In this document: one piece after another, positions 37,101 to 49,300 of the stretch
Position numbering within the stretch: position 1 is the stretch's first letter
How the letters are laid out: each line of letters starts with the position of its first letter
Origin: Tetrahymena thermophila SB210
Taxonomy: Eukaryota; Ciliophora; Oligohymenophorea; Hymenostomatida; Tetrahymenidae
Direction of reading: 5' to 3'
Length of the DNA stretch: 64,000 nucleotides
Assembly: GCF_000189635.1 (NCBI RefSeq)
Contig: NW_002476563.1
Location: forward strand, 124,001-188,000
Notes under the pieces: model-generated
What the model was told of the DNA's origin: nothing
Database searches by the model: none
What the model saw: the letters and a program-made list of their open reading frames with translations, nothing else
Program-made: the position numbers and the translations under genes

Positions 37101-40100
37101 CAAGATTCTAAAAAAATACAAAATTTTCTTCAAGAGAAAGAAGTCTTGGCCGTTCAAACAATTTTAGCTCAAAACCAAAACATAGAAAGCAAGATAAAAG
37201 TAGTAATTCTGAGCGTAATTCTTCAAGCAACTCCTCTGCAGAAGAAAATTCTAGTTCATCATATTCTAGATCCTCTACATCTAGATCTTCATCATCTTCA
37301 TCTTCAAAGAAAAATTCTAAATCTCAGTCGAAACCAAGAAGAGCAAATAAACCATCTAATTTCTCATCTGGGCCCGTAGTATCTAACTTAAAATAGGTTG
37401 GTTCAAGCTAGTTGATTCCTTCTACTTCACCTATTTTAGCACCTTCTAATTCCTTCAGTATAGCTAACGCGCCAATCAAAACTATAAGTCTGTCTAGCAA
37501 CTTAGCCTAAAACATAGCTCAAACTTCGCAGCAATAATAATAGAATATCTAATAGCAATCTATGTAGCAGGTTATCTCTCCTATTTCTTAAAATAAAGAA
37601 ACAAATTATTTATTATAGCAGTAGCAGTAGTAACAACAACCTTCTGCAGTAGCAGAGAGTTAAACATAAAATATTTCTCAGCAACAACCAAACTAACCAA
37701 TTTCAAATCCTGTTTAATAAATTTGTAATAATCCAACAACTTAATCGATTATATAGAATTCACAAAATAAAATTATATAAACATAAAACAACTAATCTTC
37801 TGACACTCTTTCATAAAATTAGATTTAATAAACATAGTAAGCTTCATAATAAATTATCGCTAATAACACTATATTACCTGTAAAACTTTAATAATAACTA
37901 TCTACGCCTTCTAACAACGCTTCTTCTAATTTTTTAATTAATTCTCAAATAACACCTATTTCAGCTTCAACCTCTCCTTTAATTACTCCAACATAAGTAC
38001 TCTCAAGTAAATTTGACATAAAAACCATAAATCTAACACAAGCCTCTTCGTCTATCTCTTTACCTCAATCAAACACCATATCTACTGTGCAACCTTAAAA
38101 GTAAAGACTTTCAAAATGGGATATAAAATCAGACTTGAATAATAATTAACCATCTCAAGTTTCTCAACAAGCCCCAAATGCAATAACTTAAAATACTAGC
38201 TAAGCTAATTAAAACCTTCAATAAAATTAATCAAATACATTTATTTAAACATAATAATCAACTAATCCTTTATAGTCACAATAAACAGCTACAACTATAC
38301 CACCTGTAGTTTCTTCTACTTCCTAAGCTCTTCTCACATAAACATAATAAAACATCATTCCTCAAGTTAATTAGGTCTAGGCTCCTCCACCTGTAAAAGT
38401 TAGTAAATTTTCTAGTAAGCCAGTAACTTAAAATGAAGCTAGTACTAGTTTACTAAACTAATTATAGTCTAATTAAATAGATAAGCAATAACCTTAATAA
38501 TCATCATAATTATAGCAACAAAACTAGTAGTAATAGTAATTAATTGGAGATATTTAAAGTAAAATTGCATAGAATGCAATTAGTAACTTAAATATTACTT
38601 CCTAAAATTAGCAAAATGTATCTTCTTTAGCTCAGAAATCAATAATTCTTTAATAGTAATAAGATAATAATATGAATCCTGCTATCTCTTCTTAGCAAAT
38701 TACAACTCAATAAGTCTAGTCAGTAAGCAAAGGATTCTCTTTACCAACAATTTAAAAGTAATAATCTTAAGAATAGAGCTTTAGTAAAGAAACAATTATT
38801 TTGAGCACAAAAGCTATGATTAATGAAATAAATTCTAAAAAATAAACTAATTTTTCAGAAAAAAACTCAATTCAAACAAATAGTGCAAATGCTTAAGACT
38901 AAAAGTAACAACAAATATCTTAAAATGAAATTAAATATTAAAATATTTTACAATAATCACAATAAAATGAAAGCTAAAGCATCAATAAAATATAAGAATC
39001 TATAGGTAATTCTAGCTAGATAATAAAATAATCAAAATAAGAAACAATTCTAAGTGTTGATAATAAAAATACATTCAATTCAGAATATAATTTAAACAAA
39101 AAGTAAGATAATCAGCATTCTTAAATAAATAATAATGATAAATCATAAATGGAAGAAGAAGGGGAAATAGAGGAAGAAAGTCTTCCTGTAAAGGAAATAT
39201 AGCAAAAAACTTCAATAATTAATTAGTTTGATTAATAATAAGTTGATTCATAAAAGATTCACTCTAGTTCTCCACCATAAAAGTAGATTACTATGTCTCA
39301 TCTACTAAGCTAATCTTAATAAAAGAAAAAAAATAACAAGACTATTTTGTCAATATTAGATGAAGATAAAACATCTTCTAGTGATGCAGATAGTTCTCCT
39401 CTGACAAGTGAATCTAATTTCGAAAGACCAGCAAACAGAAAATCGAAATTTAGAGATATGGAAAAAGAAGAAGGAGAGCAAGTACATGTAGAAGAGGGTG
39501 AAGAGGAAGGATTATAAACATCAAAAGTTGGCATTAACAGATAAAGCAAGCATATTAGTAAATTTAGTAAAGGATAAGTCAGTAAGAGCCAAAAAAAAAC
39601 ATCTTCATCTTAATCTAAAAATAAATTAAAAAAGAGAAGTAATAGCAGCAGTAAAAATGTAGTTACAAATACTTAAAAATCACGCTCTAAATTTGATAAT
39701 TTTTCAGTCAAGGATGACTTAGATAATGATGAAGAGGAAGGTGAGGAGGAAATTGTTCCAAAGACTCGTTAAACAGTTTAAGATCAAAAAAAGTAGAACA
39801 ATAGAGAATAGGGTGATGAAGAAGGAGAAGAAGGAATGTAATCAGAAAATGAAGAAGATGAGGAAGGAGAAGAATCTGATAAAAGTAACATCAAAAATAA
39901 GAAAAGAAATTACATTTAAAAACGTAACTCTGAATCTTCTAATTCATCTTCCAGTTCATATGATTACTAACGCAGAGGAGGCTTTGAATAGGTTGAAAAC
40001 TATTATCATCCTATGAATTCACAACAATTCAAGTACTAAAAAGTGAATAATAAATATTTTAAGATGGGTAAAAATAGAAGAGGTAATTTATATTTATAAT

Positions 40101-43100
40101 TAAATATTAAATTTATGTATTATAATTATATAAGGAATGGAGAGTATTGTATCTTAATCAGGAGGAGTTTCATAGCCGATGAATAGTGATGTAAGAATGA
40201 ACAAATTTAGAAAGAAAAGTAGTGGTTTTAGTGATGCAGCCCCTTCTTAGATGAATGAAACACTCTAACAAGAAGGCGAATCATAAATTTCTTAAAAATA
40301 ACTTTCTAATTTAGCAAACCTGAGTTAAAGTAACAAAAGCAGAAGTAGGTCATCAAGGGGAAGATCATAAACAAAAAAGAAAAATACTAAGGAACAAGGA
40401 AGCAATTATAAATAATAAGCCAGACGCCACAGTGGTGCAAGGAATAAAAAAGGCAAATTTACTTCTTCAAGTGGAAGCCGCTCAAATTCTTCATCCTCTT
40501 CGTCTTCTTCATCGTCACATTCATCTTCATCTTCTTCTAGCTCTTCTTCTACTCATAAATCCTAAAAGCAGCCTGTTAAAGAAAATAAGCCCACAGCGGT
40601 AAAAAAGGTAAGCAGATTCTCGTCAGCAATCCCACCAGAAAATAATTAGGAAGTATCTGAATCATCAAATAAAGAGCAGTTAAGAGTTGATACTTAGAGT
40701 TAAGAAAGAAAAAATAAAACCTAAAATACTTCAAAAGGTTTTAACATATCAAAAAAATAGGCTGAGGAAATCAAAGAGCAAATAACCGCTAAACCTCCAA
40801 TAAAAAAAGCAAGTCTATTTAGCACTAAAGAGGAAATAGAAATGGAGAATAAATAAGAAATTTTTGTTAAATCTGAAAGAAAAACTTCTTTCAGTATTTA
40901 GAAAGATTTGAAAGAGGATTAATAAAAGCAAATGGTTGAACAAAAGTAAAATTAACACTAAAAATAATAAGAAGATGGGCAATTGAATATCTAAAATTAG
41001 TAACAATAAAATATACAGCAATAGCCCTAATAAAATGAATAAATGTTTAAAAAGGACATCATGTCTCTTATCATGGATATATAAAATAAAATCATGAAAG
41101 ATGAAAATATACCAAAAGAAGAATTGCTTAAAACTTTAACTTCTCTTCAATTACAACTCATATCTGGTCCGACTCAAATTTAGACCTAACCTACTCAATA
41201 ATCTTCTAATAAGCAACATCAGCAAGTTGAGAATACAAATTAATAAAAGTTAGAACAAAATAAAAACTAGCAATAGCAAATAAAATAATCTAACTTTTCT
41301 GAAGAAAAAAATGAAGTTTAAGAGGAAAAACAAGAACTTTAATAGAAATAAAGCAAAGATATTTCAAAGGGCAGTTTGGGATTTTCAAAAGGTAAAACAG
41401 AGAACTATGATCAAAAGGGTGAAGAAGATTTAAAGAAAGAAGAGGGTGAGGAAGGTGAAGATGAGGATGAAGGAGAACTTGACGAAAGTTCTTTGCTTAA
41501 ACCATCAGATTATAAATCGAATAAAAGTCATAATTTGAAGAAAGAAAAAAATCACAGCAATCCTCGCTTAACAAAAAGTGATAGAAAGAAAAATAAAAAT
41601 TCTAAATCAAGAAGCAAAGAAAAGAAGAAAGCTAATGTAGCTATTAAAAAATAAGTAATTGCTCATCATCACGGTGGTGGATAAAGACATTTAGTACCTT
41701 CTGGCTTGAATATGGGATAGTCTAACTTGCAAGGTGGATTAGTTATGACAAACCAAAGAATGCAGAGAGGCGTTATTGCTACTAGACCTAATTATCACAT
41801 TTAGTCTTCTTCAGGATCTTCATCTCAGTCAGACTCTGAACCCTAGTAGCATTAGTCTAGTAATTTTTATTCTAGTTCAAGTAGCAGATCATAATTAAGG
41901 TATTACTAAAGTGAAGTAGATGATGAAGATGATGATAGTTCTCAATCATCTGCTAGCAAATAAAATTTATAGCTTAAAAAGTATGGAACTGCTAATTCTA
42001 ATACTAACACAGGTGGTATCGATTACTAACACTTCCAATAGCTTATCAAAGGACGCAAAAGAGAAGCGGGATAAAGAATCAGCAAATTTTCAGAAAGAAA
42101 AAATAAATTTAAAAATGAAGAATAAAATAACTAAGATGATAGCAAAAATGTCAGCATCAGTAGTGAGCGCATATCCTTAGGGAATACAATAGTTGCTAAC
42201 CAAACTGTAAATATAAGCTAATAATCGCCTACTTAATCAATTAAATCTTAGTCTAATGACAATAGTACAAATATTATAATTAATAATAATAATAACTTAG
42301 CTTCAAAAACTTCTACAAATGAATCTGGTCAGATTGTTTCTGATTCAGCGCCTACATTAAATAAATCTAATGAAAATATCTAGTTGAGTTAAGAAAAACA
42401 ATAGCAACCTCACCATCACAGCTCTAAATTTAGCTCAATCCCTCCTTAAGAGGAGAAGGTTGTAAAGTAAGCAACTGCCTCAAGCACAATATAACCAGTA
42501 ACCGTAGTTACTGCGTAGTAAACTTAATAGTAACAGAGCTCTAGCTAAGCCTTTTCTCAAATGAAGGTTGATCCCCTTTTGAACACTATTCAGCAGCTTA
42601 AACAGAAATCATCTCTCAAAAAAGAAACAAGTAGCATTGTGTAAAATATTTCTAAACCAAAAGTTGATTCCGATAAAGAAGCAGGAGAAGAAGACGATGA
42701 AGAGGAAGAAGGAGCTGCAAAGCTTGATGAGGGTGAAGCTAAAAGTGAATCAGAAGAGGGTATTGAGGAAGAAGGCGAAAGTGATTAAGAAAATAATGAT
42801 AGCGAAGAAGAAGAAGGAGGCATTCCTTCAAGTAAAGATAAAAAGAAGAAGAAAAAGAAAGACTCATCAAGCAGTAGTAGATCTAGTTTTAGTCATAAAA
42901 AAAAGAAGACTAAAAAGACATCTAAAAATCACGCATCTAAATCTAAAAAAAATAAAACTCATAGAGATGACTCAAGTGATTCAGACTCTTCTTCTGGTTT
43001 TTATCATTCTAAATTCCATCACAGTGGTACAGGGACAGGGTCTTAGTCATTTTTCTCTTCAGAATAATATAACTTTGTTCAAGGAAACCGCTTTAGAAAC

Positions 43101-43493
43101 AAAAATAGTCCACCTACTTAGAGATTTAGTGGACGACATGGTGCCTCTTCTTCAAACATACCACCTCCAACTACTAGATATTCAAATAATAAATTTTCAT
43201 TTACAGGCTAATAATAAAATATGTCTATGCTATCTAATATCCCTTAAAAAGGTTTTAGTAACTTCTCAAGCCAACCATCAACTAATTCTTAAAGCGGAAG
43301 CTTAGCTATGGTTTCTTCACTCTAATCAGTATAAAGTTCAAGGGGAAGAGTAAACCATTGGAGCAGAGCAAATCCAGGAGATTCTCCGACATCTTCTAAG
43401 ATCACCCATCATTAAGAATCTTCAAGAAAAAGATCAAGAAGCCATAAAAAGCATATTAAAAGCAGGTCTAAATCCCACTCAAGTAAAAAGTGA
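31109..43493 (+). CDS. SET-domain histone methyltransferase (AWS-SET-post-SET-PHD, SET2/ASH1-like) with KH-like modules and a giant Gln/Ser/RS-rich tail
   Basis: Fifteen exons: 31109-31357, 31411-31577, 31992-32172, 32760-32876, 32988-33258, 33506-33843, 33905-34133, 34196-34482, 34536-35216, 35272-35475, 35529-35804, 35883-36175, 36225-36776, 36835-40082, 40135-43493; phases agree and give 3,483 aa. AWS cysteines run from GCDCK (~130) through [18 protein letters not shown] motifs are GWGL (200), [16 protein letters not shown] (NHSC 267-270) and ELTFDYQF; the post-SET is [17 protein letters not shown] finger spans ~349-395 (CSIC..CDRC..HIFC..CADC). Residues ~763-830 ([17 protein letters not shown]) look KH-like, with a second related unit after it. 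AWS-SET enzymes of this family usually methylate H3K36 (SET2, NSD, ASH1); the site here is inferred. The last ~2,200 residues are low complexity: Gln/Ser/Asn/Thr tracts, acidic blocks, polySer near 40500 and RS/KS repeats at the C-terminus. The exon 10 donor could be 35476 or 35482. Confidence 0.9.
36835..43490 (+). repeat. Low-complexity Gln/Ser/Asn, acidic and RS-rich tail encoded by two long exons
   Basis: Two exons (3,248 and 3,359 bp) encode almost only Q, S, N, T, K and E. RS-like patches open ([11 protein letters not shown] near 36840) and close ([19 protein letters not shown] near 43440) the tail. Gln is written with all four codons (TAA, TAG, CAA, CAG), so the runs are not simple CAG expansions. 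A serine run lies near 40480-40560. This composition suggests a disordered scaffold, possibly for RNA or polymerase binding; that role is inference. Confidence 0.8.
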
Positions 43494-44983
43494 GTCTAAA
43501 ATGAGAAAAGAAAAATAATTGAACCCAACTGGTTTTCTATTTTAATAACGTTAAACCAAATAAAATGCATTAAAACTAAATTAAAAGAAGAGTTGAACGT
43601 AGAATCATACATAGCAAAAGTATTTTAAAAGTAACTATGAATAGAAAATACTTCATTTCTTTCTTTTTGTTTGCTTAATTAGTAAGTTAGTTAGTTAGAT
43701 ACTTATCTACTTACTTAACAACTCTCAAAATATTTAAACTATTTTTTAGAAATTAAAAGAAATAAGCTTAACTTACTTTCAAACCAAAAATAAAATCCGA
43801 TTAATTAACTTAAAGATTAAAATTTATTTCATAAATTAATCAGTTTTGTAGTTAAAAGATAATCAATTAATCTATCAATCATCTAATAATTCCTATATAA
43901 AATTATAGTTGATTCATTCATTCTAGCTTGATTTATACAAATTATTGCTCATTCATTCATTCTATTTGTTTAAACTTACAAATTTTTCTTATCTTTTCAA
44001 TATATTTTTAAATTGAATTCATTTGTTATTTATAAATTAATTAATTAAGTAAATAAATAAATAAATAGCTCAATAATTAACTAACTTACTTCATTACATT
44101 TTTATATATTTCTTATTGTATTCTGTAATTAGTTATTTAATAAAGTGATACAAATTTTAATTCTTTCTTTCTATCAATTTTAGTTAAAATTATTAAAAAT
44201 CAAAATAAAATTTAAAATTATCTCATAAATTTGATAATTATTTAATAAATAAATAAATTTTTTATAGAAATCTTCAATTTTTTTATTATGTTTGGCGAAT
44301 ATTCATTCAAAATTATTTAAAAATCTTTAATCAAAATACAATAAATATTGATAAATGTGTTGATTAAATAAAACTTTTGATTAATCTTTTTCTTGAAATT
44401 TATAATAAATATATTTTTTTTATTGATTTTAAGTAAAACAAATTTTATTAATAAAATATGTAAATTTGTTGATTTTTTTATTGTTTATTTTTTATTCAAT
44501 TAAAAATTTTTTAAAAAAATACTAATTTAAAAGGGTTATGATAATTTTAATATAATTGACTGATTTACATTAGTTTTTACTCTAATAGGATTTATTCTTT
44601 AAAAAAACAGTTTTAAATTTGTAAAAACTCTATTTTAAATAATTTTGAAAAGTAAATAATACTCATTCATCTTTGAGGATTAATTTGTAGAAAGAAATCA
44701 AAATTAAAATTTTAGTAAATGATATTTACAAACAAAAATTTATCTAAACTTAAACTAAATAAGTTAATATTTGAATAATTAATTCAGCAGGCTTCATTTC
44801 ACACATAAAAATACATTAATTTTAGATAAATTTTTATTGAAAGTTTTAAAGTTTATTTATTTGAAAATTAAAATAAATTAAGTAGCTTTTTTAAATTAAA
44901 TATATAAATAATTAACAATTTAATATTTTTAAATGCTCTTTATTTCTACAATAAATTTTTAAATATTTCTATTAATTAAAATA
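43494..44983. other. Convergent intergenic spacer between SET and channel genes
   Basis: About 1.5 kb of AT-rich sequence between two convergent stop codons, with short tetranucleotide-like stretches (TTAG units near 43680, AAAT units near 44060). It must contain both 3' ends. No gene seen. Confidence 0.6.
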
Positions 44984-46333
44984 TCAATATTTTATTTCTA
45001 ATCTCTCTTGAGACAACGAAGTTCTTTATGGGAAGAAATCTGTTATTTCTTTACTTATTGACTCTTTTACATATTTTTCTATACCATCACATTCGTCTAA
45101 AGGTTTGCTTTTAATATAGATGATATAATTTAAGTAATTATTTAAGTTATGTTCATATTTGATATGTTGCTCCCAATCTAAAGTTTTCGCTTCTAGATCT
45201 TCTACTGTGAGACTGCATATGAAGCATTTACGTTTTATATTTTTTTCATATTTCCTCTAAAAGTATCTGAATTGTGCATACGAGTCTATAATTTAACCAA
45301 GCATTAAATCCATAAACAGGAAATTTATTATAATCCAAAAGCTAATATCATAAAAGAATCTATCCCAGTAAACATTTGATGCTAATTATAATTAATTTAA
45401 TTTATAAATATATAAAATAAAAAAATTGTTGTTTACAAACACCAGGAATTGTTAGTGCTTCGTTTATTCCTTGAGGATTTAATATGCCTTCCAGTAAACT
45501 AGTACTGAAGAAAAAGTAAAAATCTAATGTTGAAACGGCTGCGTTTACGGGTCCAAAACTCTCGGCCTTTTTAAAAATAATTTATTGTTTAATTTTATTT
45601 ATTGCTAATTTAAATTTTACATCAGAGAAATGGTTTGGAAACACAATAGCTCCAATTAGAGAGTAAATAAATATAATTAAAAAGCAAAGGAGAGTCGTTT
45701 TTATGAGCTTATTTAAGTTTAACTTAGTTATTTTAATTATTTAAGTAAGATCCTCACTTAGCTTAACAATATCTATTAGAAGCACTGAGTAAATAACAAT
45801 CTGGTCTAGTGCGACAATAGCAAGTATGAGATATATTAAATAATATATAAAATCAAAGTCAAAAATAAATGAAACTAATTTATGTCTTAAAATAGTTGAG
45901 ATGATATTATTTCGGTAATTTTATTTCAATTCTATATATTTTTAATAAGTAACAACAGGATATCTCTCAATGGTTACAATTAGCATGTTCGCAAAGGTAA
46001 GAATTAAGTGTATTAACTTAAGAACTTAGAAAATCTTTTTTATTAAATTAAATTTTTTTCAGTTAAAAAAAGAAAAATAAAAATAATTTTTAATTACTAC
46101 GTCCTGAGAAGTACTGAGAGAAGTACTACCATCAGGTTTTATTTGCATTTTAAATAGAAAAATTAAGTTGATAGCAACTATAAGCAAAAATATAAAGATA
46201 TTCAAGGCATTCCTATATTCTACAGCTTGAATTATTAATGAATATTTTGATAAATTTTAGCAAAATCTCATCTCATGCTAAAAGTATTCACTGTACCTCA
46301 TTAAGAGTTTTAAACGATTCTAAATTTTACAAA

Positions 46334-46374
<41 letters not shown>

Positions 46375-49300
46375 AGGGAAAATTTTTATTCAAAAATATT
46401 GAAACTAATTTGATAAAAATTTAAAAATTAAAATTTAAAATTTAAATTTATTACTTTATCTGAAGAAATATTAAAATTAAGATTTAAAATTAAAAGTTTT
46501 TACTTTATCTGAATAATTAACGGCTTTTTGGATTAGATTTTTTCTGATGTTATGAGTTAAGTAAGAAGAAAGCAATGGTATTCTAAAGAAAAGTTTAGAT
46601 ATTTAATTTTCCTAAACTATTTCAACACTACCTACAAACTGTAAATAAAAGCTCAAGCTTTCAATTAAATATAATCTTTCTTTCTTGTAGTAGTTTATTT
46701 TACCACTAGGATTAACTTCTCTCTAAACTCCCATATCATGGACCAACTAGTCTTAGTAGAATGCATCTATTTCATCTTATTTGCTCTTTTTAATTTTAAA
46801 GAAAAAAACTTATTTTAGAAAAAATAATTTTTTTTTATTTTAAATTTACAGATTGATCGTCTTTTATTTCATTGTATATTAAATTATGTAAAGTTGTTGA
46901 TTTTTTAGTAGATATTTTTTTAGCAGTTTTTTGGTTTTTGTAAAGCTTCTTTTAACCAAAAGACTGGGATAATTTATCAGAAACTTTTTAGACTGATTAG
47001 CTATTTTGTTGAGCAGCTTCAACACTTAGCCCAGAATGCAGTTTGGTTTATTCCATTTCTATTTTATTTCATAATTTTAAATTTATTTTTAGAATAAAAT
47101 TATTCTTACCAAAAAAGTCTTCTTTTTTCTTCATTTCTAACAAAATTCCAAGTAAATTTGAACTTTCTTCCTGCATTCTCATTTTCATGTTCAAGTCCTC
47201 TTCGTTTACTTTGTCAAGGATAAGTTCAATTACTATGACAATGTTAAATGCCAACTTTATATTTAAATTACATATTTTCTAGAAGAAAAGAAATATTTTT
47301 TAAAAATTACTCTCATCACTAACTGGTCATGATAAGTAATGCACTTTTTATAGCAAACACTTGTGCTACAAGTAGTAGAGTTTTTATGAGTACATATCTA
47401 TTCCTATTGGATTATTTCTAGTCTAGATTTTATTTTATAGTGGTAAACGAAATTCAATAATTTAATTAGCTTTTCTATATTCATGATTGTGATTAAACCA
47501 AGCAAAGATTTCTCATTGTTTGAACATACAATTATCGTAAGAAGTAAGTCTATACAGTTAGAAACAGTTTAGAGAATTCTTACATCTTTCAAATTTTCAC
47601 TTTAAAGATCTAAATCAGATTCAGTTATAATAGCATTCAGTTGAACTAAGAAATGGCTATTGCTTAGAAGCAATTCTTTGTTCTTCGGTGAAGTTCCGTT
47701 GCAAAGATTTTTTAGGGTGGATATACATTAGTTTATAACGAGATAATATTTTAAATTCTATCCTTAAAATATGTTGCAGTTAATCCCTTAGCTGCTTTAA
47801 TCAAAGGAATTAAAGTAAGAACACTTCAACTAGGTGAAATTAGTCATAAAGTAAAGAATCTCATTGAGTATATTCAAAGGGACATACGATTAACTGGAAA
47901 TGATATTCTTTTATATATAATTTTTTTTAATTATTAAATTGATAAAATTTATTTGTATTTTACCTGAGTTCTAAAGAAATTTTAGAATTCTTCGTTGCAT
48001 AGTTCACATGAGTTTTGGATAACTTTGAGAACTTAGAGCACTATCTCTTCTTAATTCTAAAGATCTTTTTTCTTTTCTTGGTATAAAATATAGTGCTAAG
48101 CGTCCTAATTTGAAAGATTCTCTATAGCTTGTAAATAATTAGAGAAGCTCTGCTTTATAAAGCTCAAGAAATTCCTTGTTATTTTAATATTACTCGGTTT
48201 TTTCAAAATAGCCAGAATTTATGCATGAGAGTTTTTCAAATTAAGATGATAAAGTCCATTAATAATTTCCATACAATCTAAAAGAATAGAAACATTTTAC
48301 TCCCTTTTACTAAGATATTATTTAACTTAGCAAGAAAATCTATTGTGAAGGTTTTCCATATTATTAAACGCATCCTACTGTTATTGTTACATGCTTGCTG
48401 TCTGGGCTTGCTGTTAAAAGATGCTTTGGAAAGTATTTTTATTTTAGTTTGCAGCTTATTACTATTATTCAATATGAATATCTGAAATTGTTTGTAGTAT
48501 CTAATAGTAGAGTTTCTGATTCCAAATTAAGTTTTAAGATATTTTTATATAAACTTATGGGTTTGTTTATTTTTTTTACTCCTTACTTTACTTGGATTAA
48601 AGGCCTATTTATTCTTTTTAAAAAAATATTTTCCATTAACTTTTTAAATAATATTTTTAAAAAAGTTTACCTAATGCGTTTGCTAAGGTTGTAGTTGATT
48701 ATTTTTAAGAATTTTATATTTATTACACACTTTTGCTCTATTGTATTCCTAAATCTTTAATAAAGTATTAAAGAATTCTAAAATAGTGAGAGTCTTTCTT
48801 TTTTAAAATGCTCACAAATTGCTCAAAGTATAACTTTATCTTCCTTCCTTAATCTGTATCGTTGCTTTATAAAATCTCGTTCATAATTTTTTAAGCAAAT
48901 AGTTTGAAAGGTTTTTCTTTGCAGTTTTCTTCACTAATTCTTTCAAAAATACTTGTGTATTTTTTAAGAGACTAGAGTTGCTAAAAACTTTTTTCGTTTT
49001 CTGTTAATTAGATGAGTTCATTTTTCTATTTCTACAACTTTATTTATAAAATCTTTTAATTCAATTAAAATGACTTATTTTAATTTACTTTAACATAGAC
49101 ACTCTTGTTTTTTTCAACATATCTGCTGAGTTTTTTCAAAAATACTTATTTGTCCATTTTTTAAGCTTGGTTGTTGCTTTTTGAGGCCTATTACATTCCA
49201 ATATTTGTTTAAATCCCTTCTTTTTGAGCTCCTAGCTGAATCATTTTATCTTTAACTTCTTAGAAAGGGTAAATATTTATAAATGCATTAAAAAAGTAGT

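Noticed and set aside
37032..37379. 115-codon plus-strand frame
   Set aside because: It is a shifted frame inside exon 14 of the SET gene; the real frame there is the Ser/Arg-rich tail and matches the exon phases on both sides.
42637..43305. 222-codon Lys-rich plus-strand frame
   Set aside because: It is one base out of phase with exon 15 of the SET gene, whose own frame is open to TGA at 43491; the Lys/Leu/Ile composition is a shadow of GAA/AAG-rich codons.
47043..48694. Several short frames on both strands within channel paralogue 1
   Set aside because: Those on the minus strand are out-of-frame or partial pieces of channel exons; plus-strand ones are shadows.
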